This document shows, one piece after another, positions 53,596 through 63,400 of a stretch of DNA of 64,000 nt. The position numbers and the translations under genes are program-made. The notes under the pieces were generated by a model. The model was not told the origin of the DNA. It did no database searches and worked only from the letters and a program-made list of their open reading frames with translations. Each line of letters starts with the position of its first letter. The stretch's first letter is position 1. Source of the DNA: Oceanicaulis sp. MMSF_3324. Its GTDB lineage: Bacteria; Pseudomonadota; Alphaproteobacteria; Caulobacterales; Maricaulaceae. Where the stretch lies: positions 62,001 to 126,000 of the forward strand of contig NZ_JASHIU010000008.1 in the NCBI RefSeq assembly GCF_030733545.1, written 5' to 3'.

Positions 53596-53814
53596 ATGGC
53601 AATGTCTGAGGGCAAGAATGGCGCGCGCAACGCGCCCGATCCGTCCATTGTGCAGCGGACGCGGAAGCAACAAGAAAATATAGGCCAAGGCTTACGGCAC
53701 ATGTTTGATTCCGTGCTGGACGAGGGCGTGCCGGACGACTTTGCCGATCTGCTGGACCGACTTGAGGAAGGCGAAGCCAAGCGCGGCGAGAATGATGGTG
53801 GCGCCCGTGAGTAA
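53596..53814 (+). CDS. nepR: Anti-sigma factor NepR
   Basis: 72-residue anti-sigma factor that sequesters EcfG and is itself captured by phospho-PhyR. Conserved helices: QQENIGQGLRHMFDSVLDEGVPDDFADLLDRLEE, the two amphipathic helices that wrap sigma2 and sigma4. Short unstructured ends. ATG 53596 or the ATG two codons later are both possible. Overlaps ecfG by eight bases. Confidence 0.92.
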   Translation: MAMSEGKNGARNAPDPSIVQRTRKQQENIGQGLRHMFDSVLDEGVPDDFADLLDRLEEGEAKRGENDGGARE

Positions 53815-54433
53815 GGTCGGATCTGAATCTGCCGGCTTATCGCCGTCCGAAATGATGTCTCAGTCCCAGTTCCGCCAGGAGCTGACCGAGGCTATCCCCC
53901 ATATGCGCGCTTTCGCGAGAAGCCTGACCGGCGAGGCCGCCAGCGCTGACGACTTGGCGCAAGACGCCATGATGAAAGCGTGGTCCGCACGCGACAAATT
54001 CAAGGCCGGGACCAATTTCCGGGCTTGGGTGCTCACGATCGTGCGCAACCAATTTTATTCCGACAAACGACGGTCATGGCGACAGGCTGAGTGGGACCAG
54101 GAGTTGGCTGAACGCACGCTTCCCGCCGTTGACAACCAGGAACAGATTGTCGCGCTCGATGAACTGCGTCGCGGGCTGGCGGAGTTGCCGGAAGATCAGC
54201 GCGAGGCGTTGATACTGGTCGGCGCAGGTGGGTATTCCTATGAGGAAGCCGCCGAAATCTGTGAATGCGCAATAGGCACGGTGAAAAGCCGGGTCTCACG
54301 CGCTCGTCTGGCGTTGGAGGGCATCATGAAAGCTGGCCCTGCCGCCAAAGCCAATTCCGACGGTGTGGCCGCTTCTGATGCGGTGGACACCCTCCTCGAT
54401 CAGGTCAGCGACCTAGCTGAGCAGGCGCGTTAG
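53807..54433 (+). CDS. ecfG: ECF sigma factor EcfG (general stress sigma)
   Basis: ECF15-type sigma factor. About 208 residues from GTG 53807; ATG 53792 or ATG 53852 are alternative starts, the sigma core beginning at [13 protein letters not shown]. Region 2 is [50 protein letters not shown]; region 4 is [44 protein letters not shown], which reads GGAAC. A C-terminal tail of about 30 residues follows. It directs the eleven boxes described in this window (inference from consensus). Confidence 0.94.
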   Translation: MSKVGSESAGLSPSEMMSQSQFRQELTEAIPHMRAFARSLTGEAASADDLAQDAMMKAWSARDKFKAGTNFRAWVLTIVRNQFYSDKRRSWRQAEWDQELAERTLPAVDNQEQIVALDELRRGLAELPEDQREALILVGAGGYSYEEAAEICECAIGTVKSRVSRARLALEGIMKAGPAAKANSDGVAASDAVDTLLDQVSDLAEQAR

Positions 54434-54434
54434 C

Positions 54435-56138
54435 ATGCCGTTCAGACCGGGCGGTGAAATGACCGGGCGATTGCGTTTCGTACTCGCTCTGGTCCTGGCT
54501 GTGGCGCTCTTTCCACTCTTGTTAGTCGCGATGGCGCAGACATGGGGTGAAGCGCGCGAGGAACAACGGGTCCAGCGTGATCGAATGGTCATTCTGGGCG
54601 CTCTTGCAGCATCAGAACTCAATAAATCGATTTCTCGGGCACAAGGCGTGATCGACGCCGTGTCCACTCGCGGGTTCGCCTTCATGAGCGCCCCCGGCGG
54701 CTGCGCCAACGCCATGGCCCAGATTTCCGAGGGCGACGATGTTCTGACCAATATTGCTCTCACGAATCCGAGTGGAGAGATCATCTGTTCGGCGCTTGAT
54801 GATGCGCGCAGTCTCGACATGAGCACGGAGGGCTGGTTCCAAACTCTTGAAACCGGCTCTCAACGGTCAGTGTCTGGCGTCATGCTCGGTCAGGTGTCGC
54901 GGCGTCCTATTCTGGTGGTCGCATCCCGCCTTGGAAATCAGGATGAATTCAGGGGCGCGGCTGCCGCAGCAATCGATGTGCTGCAGGCGTCACGTATCCT
55001 GATCGACAATGCGACGGCCGAAGGCAGCAAGGTCTTGCTCGTAACGCCTGACCAGGCGCGTGAGGTCGATACGGCCCGCATTCTCAAGCCTGTCGCAATC
55101 GATTTGGAGCAAGAGCTGCTCCTGCGAGTTCTTGAGGTTGACCGACCTGAGCCCATGCAGGTGACCATTGACGGGCGGGAAACGCCTGCTGTCCTGGCCC
55201 CGCTTGTGGACCATGAACTGGCGCTGCTTCTGGTATCGCCATCTCCGACTGCGCAATGGGGGCTGATCTCGGTCGCCGCGACCTTTCTTGTGCCCTTGTT
55301 GATGTACGCCTTGGCGCTGGCCAGTGTCTGGCTGGCTGTGGACCACTATGTTCTACGCTGGCTGGGCTATTTGCGCCGCATTGCTGCTGTATACGGTAGC
55401 GGCCGGCTGGATGTTGTCCCCGTACGCGCCCGGAATGCGCCTCGCGAGATCCGGGGGCTGGCTGAAACCATGGGTGAAATGGCCGCGTCTCTGGAGGAAC
55501 AACACAGTGAGCTTGAGTCCTCCCTTGAACAGCGTGGCGCGTTGCTGCGTGAAATCCACCACCGGGTGAAGAACAATCTGCAAATCATCGTCAGCTTGCT
55601 GAATCTGCAAGCTGGACGCATGGCGGATGGCGAGGGCCGCATGGCTCTCATGGAAGCGCGTCGGCGCATCAACGCGCTCTCACTGGTACACCGCAGCCTG
55701 TACGAAGCTGACGACCTTAGAGCGGTTCACATGCCAGGCTTTCTTACCGAGCTATGCATGAACCTGCAGCAGGTGAGTGATGATGGAGCGCGTTCCATCA
55801 GCGTGCAGGCGGAATGCGATGAGGTGTCCTTCGAGCCTGATGCGGCCGTGCCTATCGCGCTGTTTGTCACCGAAGCCGTCACGAACGCCTACAAACATGC
55901 CTTCAAGGATCAAACCAGCGGACGTGTTCTGGTGTCCCTGAAAGCCAGCTCGGCGGAGGACCTGACCTTGCGGGTTAGCGATAATGGCAGCGGCATGACC
56001 GAGACTGCCTCGCACGGTACGGGGTCGTCATTGATGGAAGCCTTCGCCATGCAGGTGGACGGCGAAACCTGGTCGGAGTCCAACGCTGAAGGCGGTACGG
56101 ATTTCGTTCTTCAGGTGCGTCAAGAAAAGACGGATTGA
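54435..56138 (+). CDS. PhyK-like HisKA_2 sensor histidine kinase
   Basis: Membrane histidine kinase of 567 residues that probably phosphorylates PhyR. Helix 1 (about 12-34, [21 protein letters not shown]), a periplasmic sensor domain of about 235 residues (Cys residues in GGCANAM and EIICSAL), helix 2 (about 277-305), a HAMP-like linker, then the HisKA_2/HWE kinase: [25 protein letters not shown] (phospho-His in EIHHRVKN), [12 protein letters not shown] (N box) and VSDNGSGM (G box). It starts one base after the ecfG stop. Position beside phyR-nepR-ecfG supports the PhyK role. Confidence 0.9.
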   Translation: MPFRPGGEMTGRLRFVLALVLAVALFPLLLVAMAQTWGEAREEQRVQRDRMVILGALAASELNKSISRAQGVIDAVSTRGFAFMSAPGGCANAMAQISEGDDVLTNIALTNPSGEIICSALDDARSLDMSTEGWFQTLETGSQRSVSGVMLGQVSRRPILVVASRLGNQDEFRGAAAAAIDVLQASRILIDNATAEGSKVLLVTPDQAREVDTARILKPVAIDLEQELLLRVLEVDRPEPMQVTIDGRETPAVLAPLVDHELALLLVSPSPTAQWGLISVAATFLVPLLMYALALASVWLAVDHYVLRWLGYLRRIAAVYGSGRLDVVPVRARNAPREIRGLAETMGEMAASLEEQHSELESSLEQRGALLREIHHRVKNNLQIIVSLLNLQAGRMADGEGRMALMEARRRINALSLVHRSLYEADDLRAVHMPGFLTELCMNLQQVSDDGARSISVQAECDEVSFEPDAAVPIALFVTEAVTNAYKHAFKDQTSGRVLVSLKASSAEDLTLRVSDNGSGMTETASHGTGSSLMEAFAMQVDGETWSESNAEGGTDFVLQVRQEKTD

Positions 56139-56141
56139 GCC

Positions 56142-56166
56142 GGAACCAGTCTCGAACTGGATCGTT
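56142..56166 (+). promoter_or_regulatory. EcfG promoter for the entericidin-like gene
   Basis: GGAAC, N16, CGTT, exact consensus, 30 bases before ATG 56197. Confidence 0.9.
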
Positions 56167-56196
56167 TCATAAGGACCCTGAAACGAGGAGGCTATT

Positions 56197-56334
56197 ATGA
56201 AATACGTCATGCTTTGCGCTCTGGCCGTGTCCACCCTGATCCTGGCAGGCTGCAACACCATTGCCGGCGCCGGTCAGGACATTGAAGAAGCTGGTGATGC
56301 GATTGAAGATACGGCTGAGGAAAACCGCAGCTAA
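56197..56334 (+). CDS. Entericidin A/B-like small lipoprotein
   Basis: 45-residue lipoprotein: MKYVMLCALAVSTLILAGCNT, lipobox LAGC, then NTIAGAGQDIEEAGDAIEDTAEE, the entericidin family signature. GAGGAGG precedes the ATG by six bases. Entericidins are stationary-phase envelope lipoproteins; EcfG control fits. Flanked by the EcfG box and a terminator, so it is a monocistronic stress gene. Confidence 0.88.
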   Translation: MKYVMLCALAVSTLILAGCNTIAGAGQDIEEAGDAIEDTAEENRS

Positions 56335-56356
56335 GGTCTTCCTCCCTCACATGAAG

Positions 56357-56384
56357 CGGCCCCGTCTCAGGACGGGGCCGTTCT
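56357..56384. terminator. Terminator between the entericidin-like and amidotransferase genes
   Basis: CGGCCCCGTC-TCAG-GACGGGGCCG, ten-base perfect stem followed by TTCT; overlaps the last codon of the convergent gene. Confidence 0.85.
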
Positions 56385-57060
56385 AGTTTGAGCAGTGCTG
56401 GATAAAGCGTCTGAACAGGCGTCTCATATCGGCTCTGTAAACCAAAAGCTCAGGGTGAAACTGCACGCCGAATCTCAAGGGCGCATGGTCAGCCTCAATG
56501 GCCTGGACGCCGCCGCGTTCTCCGCAGGCAGTCGCATGAAAGTCCGGGGCGATCTTGCGGACAGCTCGCCTGTGCAGGCTGTTGACGCGGACTGTGTCAG
56601 CGGGACCGAAGACGTCCCTGAGGAAACTGTCGCCCGTGAGCTCGACCGGCTTTCGAAAGAAGGTGTAACCAACTGGGCCGTTTGGCCAGTTTTCTGTCAG
56701 GACCGGGTCGAGCTGCTGATGTAAATCGCCGCCATAGAATACATTGAGCATTTGAAGGCCACGGCACACGCCCATGACGGGAGTATCGTGATCTCGGGCG
56801 TGTTGTAGCCAAGTGATTTCGAGACGGTCCCGGTCCGGATCAAACTGGCTTTCCACTTCAATGCTGGCGTCATACTGGCTGGGGTGAATATCCAGCCCGC
56901 CCATCAGGATCAGGCCGTCAAATTGACGCGTTGCATTGTCAGGTTCGTGGCGCAGGCGTTTGGGCTTGCCGCCGCTCATCCAGATGACGGCATGCACCAG
57001 CGTGGACAACATCCAGTCGCCCTCGGGGGCGGTCACGTATGCGATCACCGGGCGGGTCAT
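56383..57060 (-). CDS. Class I glutamine amidotransferase-like (peptidase C26) protein
   Basis: 225 residues of the PuuD/gamma-glutamyl hydrolase fold. Nucleophile Cys in MGVCRGLQMLN (about residue 98), catalytic His/Glu in GVQFHPELL (about 205), and FDGLILMGGLDIHPSQY as the oxyanion region. Such enzymes hydrolyse gamma-glutamyl amides or supply ammonia. The start overlaps the stop of the upstream ATP-grasp gene by four bases (ATGA), so the two are coupled and controlled by the EcfG box at 58361. Substrate unknown; a gamma-glutamylated stress metabolite is one possibility. Confidence 0.83.
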   Translation of the reverse strand: MTRPVIAYVTAPEGDWMLSTLVHAVIWMSGGKPKRLRHEPDNATRQFDGLILMGGLDIHPSQYDASIEVESQFDPDRDRLEITWLQHARDHDTPVMGVCRGLQMLNVFYGGDLHQQLDPVLTENWPNGPVGYTFFRKPVELTGDSFLRDVFGPADTVRVNSLHRRAVRKIAPDFHATACGERGGVQAIEADHAPLRFGVQFHPELLVYRADMRRLFRRFIQHCSN

Positions 57061-58352
57061 GAGCCAACGGAGTCAAAGCTCACTTCAGGCGGCAGTTCGC
57101 CATACTTCACAAGGTGGGAGACGATGAACAACGCGCCCAGCGCTGCCGCAGGGTCATCCTTGGCCAATAAATCCACGTCCAGTGTCGAGCGGTCCATGAC
57201 CCGATGGGTGACATCTTCAAGCGCTTCCTTTGCGGCCTTGGCGTCCGACAAGGATGCAAGCAGACGTCCGAAACTCTTGAGGCTGAAGCCCTTTGATTGC
57301 TTGAGCCGCTCCCAGCTCTCGGACAATTGCTGGGCGTAGTCGCTTTCACTGAAAGCGCCGTCTACGGCCGAAGGGATCCAGGCGAGCGGCACCTGGGAGC
57401 AATACCCGATCTCCGGTTCTCCTGGCGTGGTCTTCAGCTCCCCATACAGGGTGAGTTCAGCCAGAAGCCGGGCGTAATCCACGCCGCTCAGCGTAGAATG
57501 ACGCAGCCCCGCCCAGAAGCGGGCATTGACCTCGATGACGGCGGGCGCATCACCTTCTTCGCCATTCCACATGAAATCGGTCTCGAAAACGCCGGTCCAG
57601 TTCGTCGCCTTTGCGATCTTGCGAATATCATCCTCAAAGGGCGCGGTGCTGACGGTTTTGCGTACGACGCCTGCGCCTGCTTCACGCGGTTGGTTTTCCA
57701 GATTGGTATAAGCCGACATGACCAGCACGTCGCCGTCATGAGCCAGGGCGCTGACGCAATAATCCTCACCATTTGCGAGCGATTGAGCCAACAAGGGATA
57801 CTGCTCGGCATGGTCCTTCAGATAACGGTCATAGGCAGTCTCATCCTCGACCTTGGAAATGCCGCGCCCGCCAGCGCCTCGGCTCGGTTTCATGAGCACG
57901 GGGAATTCCATTGAAAGGCCGTCGCGGGCTTGCTCCTCATCCATGAAGACTTTGGTCTGAGGGGCGTTGATCCCGTGCTCTTCCACGAGATCGGCGAAAT
58001 GGTGCTTGGGCGTAACCTGCTCGATCGAGCTTTGTTCGGGCGCAGCCAGCTTGGCGTTGGCAGGTAAAAGGTCCCGGTGACGCGCCAGCGGCTCCATGTC
58101 TTCAAAGCCGGGCAGGACCAGCACTGTGTCTTCTGGAAAATCTCGACAGATTTCTGCGAGATCGCGAGCATAGCGCTCTTCGTCAGAGGGCTCGCAGACG
58201 GTGCGCGTCTCATCGCAATATTTCGAGAAGGACAAAGCGGTGAGCTTGATGGTGTCCACTCCGACGACTCGATCGACGAGCGAGTGTACGGATTCCGCCA
58301 TTGTCAGCGCCATCAGGCTGCGACCATAGGTAATCAATGCAATTGTTTTCAT
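57057..58352 (-). CDS. ATP-grasp ligase of unknown product, EcfG-controlled
   Basis: 431 residues from ATG 58352 (MKTIALITYGRSLMAL); no longer start is possible on the EcfG transcript. The N-terminal pre-ATP-grasp Rossmann-like part covers about 1-110. The ATP-grasp domain is at about 115-300 (FPVLMKPSRGAGGRGISKV for nucleotide binding, GVFETDFMWNGEEGDAPAVIEVNARFWAGLRHS with metal-binding Glu and Asn). The C-terminal helical region is unlike known ligases. It resembles carbamoyl-phosphate synthase/biotin carboxylase-like ATP-grasp folds and should join a carboxylate to an amine. Pairing with the C26 protein suggests a small-metabolite ligation/hydrolysis cycle (inference). Confidence 0.8.
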   Translation of the reverse strand: MKTIALITYGRSLMALTMAESVHSLVDRVVGVDTIKLTALSFSKYCDETRTVCEPSDEERYARDLAEICRDFPEDTVLVLPGFEDMEPLARHRDLLPANAKLAAPEQSSIEQVTPKHHFADLVEEHGINAPQTKVFMDEEQARDGLSMEFPVLMKPSRGAGGRGISKVEDETAYDRYLKDHAEQYPLLAQSLANGEDYCVSALAHDGDVLVMSAYTNLENQPREAGAGVVRKTVSTAPFEDDIRKIAKATNWTGVFETDFMWNGEEGDAPAVIEVNARFWAGLRHSTLSGVDYARLLAELTLYGELKTTPGEPEIGYCSQVPLAWIPSAVDGAFSESDYAQQLSESWERLKQSKGFSLKSFGRLLASLSDAKAAKEALEDVTHRVMDRSTLDVDLLAKDDPAAALGALFIVSHLVKYGELPPEVSFDSVGS

Positions 58353-58360
58353 GCGCGACA

Positions 58361-58385
58361 AACGAAGGAACGATCGAAAAGTTCC
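58361..58385 (-). promoter_or_regulatory. EcfG promoter for the ATP-grasp/amidotransferase operon
   Basis: Minus strand GGAAC, N16, CGTT, exact consensus. Only eight bases separate CGTT from ATG 58352, so the transcript is probably leaderless or nearly so. Confidence 0.87.
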
Positions 58386-58396
58386 CAATTAATTCA

Positions 58397-58422
58397 GGAA
58401 CTTTTTGATCCCGGCCTGCGTT
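58397..58422 (+). promoter_or_regulatory. EcfG promoter for the 56-residue membrane protein
   Basis: GGAAC, 17-base spacer, CGTT. Back-to-back with the ATP-grasp promoter, 12 bases apart. Confidence 0.8.
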
Positions 58423-58450
58423 GCATGGCCAAGATGCCATGGAGCAGGAG

Positions 58451-58621
58451 ATGAAACACCAAAAACCAAGCCCTGTCGTCCTCATAGGGATCGCCATAAT
58501 TCTTGTGCTGATAGCTACGCTGGCGACGCTGATATGGCAGGAATCTCAATCGGATACGGTAGAGATACAATTCGGTGACGGCGAAATACGCTTTGAAACC
58601 GGAGAGCTCAAAGCCAAGTGA
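58451..58621 (+). CDS. 56-residue single-pass membrane protein, EcfG-controlled
   Basis: Tiny membrane protein, family not recognised. A basic N-terminus (MKHQKPSP), one helix (VVLIGIAIILVLIATLATLIW), then an acidic outer part QSDTVEIQFGDGEIRFETGELKAK with two similar short strands. ATG 58451 has GGAG at 58441-58444; an ATG at 58439 would lack a site. A likely C-out topology places the beta hairpin in the periplasm. A terminator follows. Confidence 0.7.
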   Translation: MKHQKPSPVVLIGIAIILVLIATLATLIWQESQSDTVEIQFGDGEIRFETGELKAK

Positions 58622-58671
58622 TGACAGGCCGGTTGTTTTTTGGCCATGTTTTGAGGCGAATGAAGCGATAA

Positions 58672-58705
58672 AGCGGCGAGGCGCAGGCTTCGCCGCTCTT
58701 ATTCT
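58672..58705 (+). terminator. Terminator before tamA
   Basis: AGCGGCGA, ten-base loop, TCGCCGCT, then CTTATTCTT. It ends the transcript of the small membrane protein. Confidence 0.75.
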
Positions 58706-58724
58706 TGATTTAAGGTGGACTGAT

Positions 58725-60434
58725 TTGCAGATGATCGGGCTCCGGGCGCTTTTGCTTCTGGCGGGTTTGACCCTGACCGCCTCTGCCCATGGGCAAAGCG
58801 TGAATCTGACGGAGTCCGAAGACCCGGCGCTGCAGAATGCGCTTCAATCTCTCATTGATGAGAGGACCAAGGCCGGGGCCACGAACACGCGCGCCAGTTC
58901 GGAACAGCTCGTACGTTATCTGCGCTCTGAGGGGTATTATACCGCAAGGGTGATCGTGGATCAGAGCGAAGACGCGCCGGTGTATCAGGTAACGGCGGGT
59001 GAGCGTTTCCACTTCACGGCTGTGAGCGTGCAGACAGGTGGTCAGTCCGATGCGCGCTCCGTGGCCCGCCAGGCGCTTCCGATCGAGGTGGGCGACCCCG
59101 TCCGTGCGGAAGCTGTTCTCAATGCGGAGACCGAGGCTTTGAGGGCGTTGCGCAATTCTGGTTGGCCGGACGCTCAACTGGAAGATCGCACTATCACGGT
59201 GGATCATGCCGATGCGAGCGGTGACGCCGTTTTTGTGTACGCGCCGGGCGCTGAAAGCCTCTATGGAGATATCGTCCTTGAATCAGGGCGTTGGCGAGAG
59301 ACATTCATACGCCGTCTCGCGCCGTTTCAACCCGGTGAACGGGTCAGCGCGTCACAAATGCGCAGTTTTGAAAGCCGCCTTGAAGCTCTGCAAAGCATGT
59401 CTAGCGCAGCCGTAACGCTCGAAGCGCCAGATGAGGCTGATGGTCCGCAACGGCGCGCTGTCAGGGTGTCTCCGTCACCCGCTCCGCGTCACGTGGCGGA
59501 AGCCGGGTTCAGCCTGTCCACCAGTGAAGGTGGCGGGGTGAGCGGAGCCTATGAAAGACGCAACCTCTTCGGCGGTGATGAAACCCTGGATATCAATCTC
59601 AACCTTGCGACGGTGCAAAGCGGTCTGCAGGTCGAACTGACGGCGCCGCACTGGCGACGTCTGGGCCAGGCCCTGACGCTGGAAGCGCGGGCTGAACGCG
59701 AAGAGACTGATGCGTATGACCTTGTCGAGGCCGGTGTGGGCGCACGCGTATCAAGGCCAATCACGGACGCCCTGACTGTATCCTTGGGCAGTGATCTCAG
59801 CGTCTCTCACAGTGAAAATGCGACGCTGGATCTCAACGTTTATACCGGTTCGGTGTCTCTGGGTGCTGTTTGGGACCAGCGCGATAGCGCGATTGCGCCC
59901 AGCCAGGGGCATCTGGTGTCCATGGAGGTGTCGCCCACGGTGCTGGCGGGTGATGCGACTTCCACCTATTTCCGGACAGTCGCTGAAGGGCGGACCTATC
60001 AGCGTTTGACGTCATCTCTGATCATCGCCGGCCGTTTGCGGGCAGGTGGGCTGATTGGCGCTCCTCTGGAATCCCTGCCGCCGGAGCAACGATTTTTCGC
60101 GGGTGGGGGCGGCTCGGCCCGGGGCTATGAGTACCAGTCGCTATCGCCGCGCAATGCGCAGGGCGATCTGGTCGGGGGGCGTTCCATTGTAGAATCCAGC
60201 GTTGAACTGCGGTGGCGCCAGTCCCGGCGCTGGGGCGGAGTTCTGTTTGTGGATTCGGCTGCGGCCGGACGTGACGAGACGCCGGATTTTGGCGCGGTCA
60301 GAAGCGCTGTCGGCCTGGGTGTGCGGTATTATCTCGATTTCGCGCCGGTCCGGTTTGATGTGGCGACGCCGCTCGACGCCAACACCGGTGATGCGGACAT
60401 CCAGGTCTATATCGGACTGGGAGAGGCGTTCTGA
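58725..60434 (+). CDS. tamA: TamA-like Omp85-family outer-membrane protein
   Basis: Outer-membrane barrel partner of TamB in the translocation/assembly module. About 569 residues. TTG 58725 is preferred because AAGGTGG (58712-58718) is six bases upstream; ATG 58731 is the alternative. Signal MIGLRALLLLAGLTLTASAHG, then POTRA-like domains (about 30-250; YLRSEGYYTARVIVDQ, LRNSGWPDAQLEDRTITV). The C-terminal 16-strand barrel (from about 255) carries the conserved lid-lock region (RFFAGGGGSARGYEYQSLSPRN) and ends in IGLGEAF with terminal Phe. Overlaps tamB by one base (TGATG). Confidence 0.88.
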   Translation: MQMIGLRALLLLAGLTLTASAHGQSVNLTESEDPALQNALQSLIDERTKAGATNTRASSEQLVRYLRSEGYYTARVIVDQSEDAPVYQVTAGERFHFTAVSVQTGGQSDARSVARQALPIEVGDPVRAEAVLNAETEALRALRNSGWPDAQLEDRTITVDHADASGDAVFVYAPGAESLYGDIVLESGRWRETFIRRLAPFQPGERVSASQMRSFESRLEALQSMSSAAVTLEAPDEADGPQRRAVRVSPSPAPRHVAEAGFSLSTSEGGGVSGAYERRNLFGGDETLDINLNLATVQSGLQVELTAPHWRRLGQALTLEARAEREETDAYDLVEAGVGARVSRPITDALTVSLGSDLSVSHSENATLDLNVYTGSVSLGAVWDQRDSAIAPSQGHLVSMEVSPTVLAGDATSTYFRTVAEGRTYQRLTSSLIIAGRLRAGGLIGAPLESLPPEQRFFAGGGGSARGYEYQSLSPRNAQGDLVGGRSIVESSVELRWRQSRRWGGVLFVDSAAAGRDETPDFGAVRSAVGLGVRYYLDFAPVRFDVATPLDANTGDADIQVYIGLGEAF

Positions 60435-63400
60435 TGCGCGCTTCAACCGTTTTCAAATATGTCGCCTTCGCTTTGGCGGGCCTGGTGCTGTTGCTGGCGG
60501 CCGGGCTGTTCAGTCTGACGCAGGGGCCGGGCCGCGCCCTGGTCACTCACTTCGTGGACGACCGTGAGATCAGCGCCGTCGGCAGAGTGAAGCTGTCGGG
60601 CCTGGAAGGCGATGTGCTGTCCGATTTCACGATACGCCGCCTGACGCTCTCGGATGATCAGGGAGTCTGGCTGGAGGCGGAAGGGCTGCATGTCCGTTGG
60701 CGCGCCCGATCGCTTCTGGGCTCGGCGGTGAGGATCGAGGCGGTCGAGGCCGCTCATATCGAGATGCTGCGTCGGCCAGAGCTCGAACGCGAGCCGTCCT
60801 CGGGGAGTGGTGGCGGACCGGGCCTGCGGCTAAACGCGCTGCGGATTGCTGAACTCGTGTTGGCTGAGCCGGTATTGGGAGAACGTGCGGCGCTGCAGGC
60901 GCGGGCGTCCCTGGCCAGTGACGCGCAACAGGGGCAAAGCGCGACCATCGAAGTCGTGCGGACCGATGGCGCTTCCGACCGTCTGAGCGGAGAGTTCACA
61001 CGAAGCCCGCAGGGTGTGATCGAAGGGCGGCTCTCTGCAGAGATTGAGGCCGACAGCCCGCTGGCCCAGCTTGCCTACGCGCAAGGCCGCGGATTGACCC
61101 TGAATGCTGAGGTTTCGGGAGATGCTGACGCCGGCGCTGCGGACTTCGTGCTCATGATCGCGGACCGCGCTGGCCTGGAGGGGCGAGGGCGTTGGGATGG
61201 CGGGAGCTGGAGCCTTGACGCCGACACAGACGCCGAAGCCTGGCCCGACTTGCCGGAAACCGTCCGTGCGCTCCTGCAGAATGGCGCAGTGACGGGGCAA
61301 GGCGCAATTGAGCCCAAGAGCGGCCAGGTGCGGGTGACCAGTGAGGCGGGACAAGTCACGCTGATCCGCTCGGACGACGCAGTGCTCTACATATCCGGGA
61401 CCCTGAACGAGGACGGGCTTGCGCTGGTTCTCCCCGTAGCGATCGAGGTCAGCTCGGCGCGTTTTGACGCCCAAGTCGAACCGGACAATGACGAGCGCTG
61501 GGTGGCGGGTGATGTGCAGCTGGAAACGGTTTCTCATCCTCAGCTGCAGCTTGAGGCCATGAGCATCAACTTCACTCTGGGGCGCGAGGGTGAGCGTATC
61601 CTGTTTGACTTGTCAGGTGACGGGGAAGAGGCGCGTTGGTCAAGTGCGCGCGCCGGCGCTCTATTGGGAGAGACCGTCGAGTATTCCGCTGCTGGTTTGT
61701 ATGAGCGCTCTAATCAGAGACTTCGCTTTGATCGTTTTCGGGCGAAATCGACTGGCCTGGCGCTGGAAGGCTCAGGCGATGTCACACTGGATCCTCTGGA
61801 TTTCGACGGACGCTTCGCGCTGAATCTTGATGATGCGGGCCGGGTGCAGGAGGGGCTGAGCGGTCCGGTCACTGTGAGGGGGGAAGGCGGTGTCTCCGGC
61901 CTCATGCTTTACGTGGATGGCGAGGAGCTGACCGGAGAGGCGGCGCCCTACACCCTCGCAACGGGACTCAGCGGTGAGGGGCGAGTGGATTTCGCCGACG
62001 GCGTCGCCGTCTCGGATCTGGATCTGGAAAGCGACTATCTGCGTCTGACGGGCGAAATCCTTCGTCCCGAGCCAGAGCGCACATGGCAGGGCCAGATCGA
62101 TTACGCACTCGATGCAGAAGGCCTTGGAGTGGGCGGATTGTCCGGTGTTGTGGCCGGTGCAGCCTCTCTCGAGCAGTCTGAAGTCGGACTTGCCGCCCGG
62201 CTCCAGGCCCAGGCCGACACCTTGTCGATCAGCGGAACCGTTGTGTCGGACCCCGTGCTGCGTATTGAAATCAACCCTCAGGTCGAAGGCGGATTGGGGG
62301 GCGAATGGCGCTTTGATGCGCAAACCTCTGACCGCACCCTGAATATGGCGGGTGATATAAGCTGGGCCGATGGCGCGGGGCGTGTGGGCGTCCAATCAGG
62401 CCGGTTCGCCGACATCGCTGTGGAGGGTGAAGCGCGATTGGACGCTGAGGCGCTGATTGTTGATTTCGCGGCCCGCCAGGACGGCGCGATCCAGCTCTGG
62501 TCCGCCTCTGTGGAATATAACGCTGCAAGAGACGCCTTGATGGACGGCCGTGTCGACTTGGCCGCCCGCCTGGAGAGCTATCGCATGTCCGGCGTGACGT
62601 TGAACGCGGCGAATATGCGCCTGTCCGGGCCCGTGGAGGCCATGACGTTTGAGCTGAATGCCGATGGCGCGGTGACAGAGCCCTTCACCGTGTCTGTTGG
62701 CGGCCCCGTCTCCTATGGCGATGACGGGCTCCAGGCCTCGTTGGATTTCGCGGGAGAGCTGACAGAGAGAACGCTGACATCCCCGCAGCCGCTGGAAATC
62801 GCCTATGCCGGCGGTGAACTGACCGCTCGTACCGGGCTTGCTCTGGATGGCGCGGGGCTGGACCTGGATTACCGTCACAACGGGGAATTCACAGAACTCT
62901 CCTATGATCTTCGCGCCATCCCGGCAGATCTCGTTATGGGCTTGTTGAGCTTGCCCCAGGCGGAGGGGGAGCTGGCTCTGGACGGTGAGTTCACTCGGCA
63001 AGGCGGCGCATGGTCGGGGCAGTCGGTGCTGGGCGTTTCAGGTCTGTCCTCGGCGGCCGAACCCGCGCTGGGGGCGCTCGATGGCGAACTACGCCTTGAA
63101 CTGACCGGAGACCGCGCGGACCTGTCGGGCGCGTTCAATGATACAGACCTTGAGATACGTCTGGACCTGAACCGCGAAGGCGCTGTTACGGGACTTGGGT
63201 CACTGCTTGAGCCTGATTGGCGCGGGACATTGGGCGTCAATGGCGATGTCGGCGTTCTGGCGGCGCTCTACATGCCTGAAGGTGAAATCCTGCGCGGCGT
63301 GCTGTCCGTGGAGGCCGAGATCGATGGGCTCGATTCATCGGGACAGGTCCGGTTTCGCGATGGGGCCCTGCAGTCCGCCATTGCAGGTCGTGCGTTCGAA

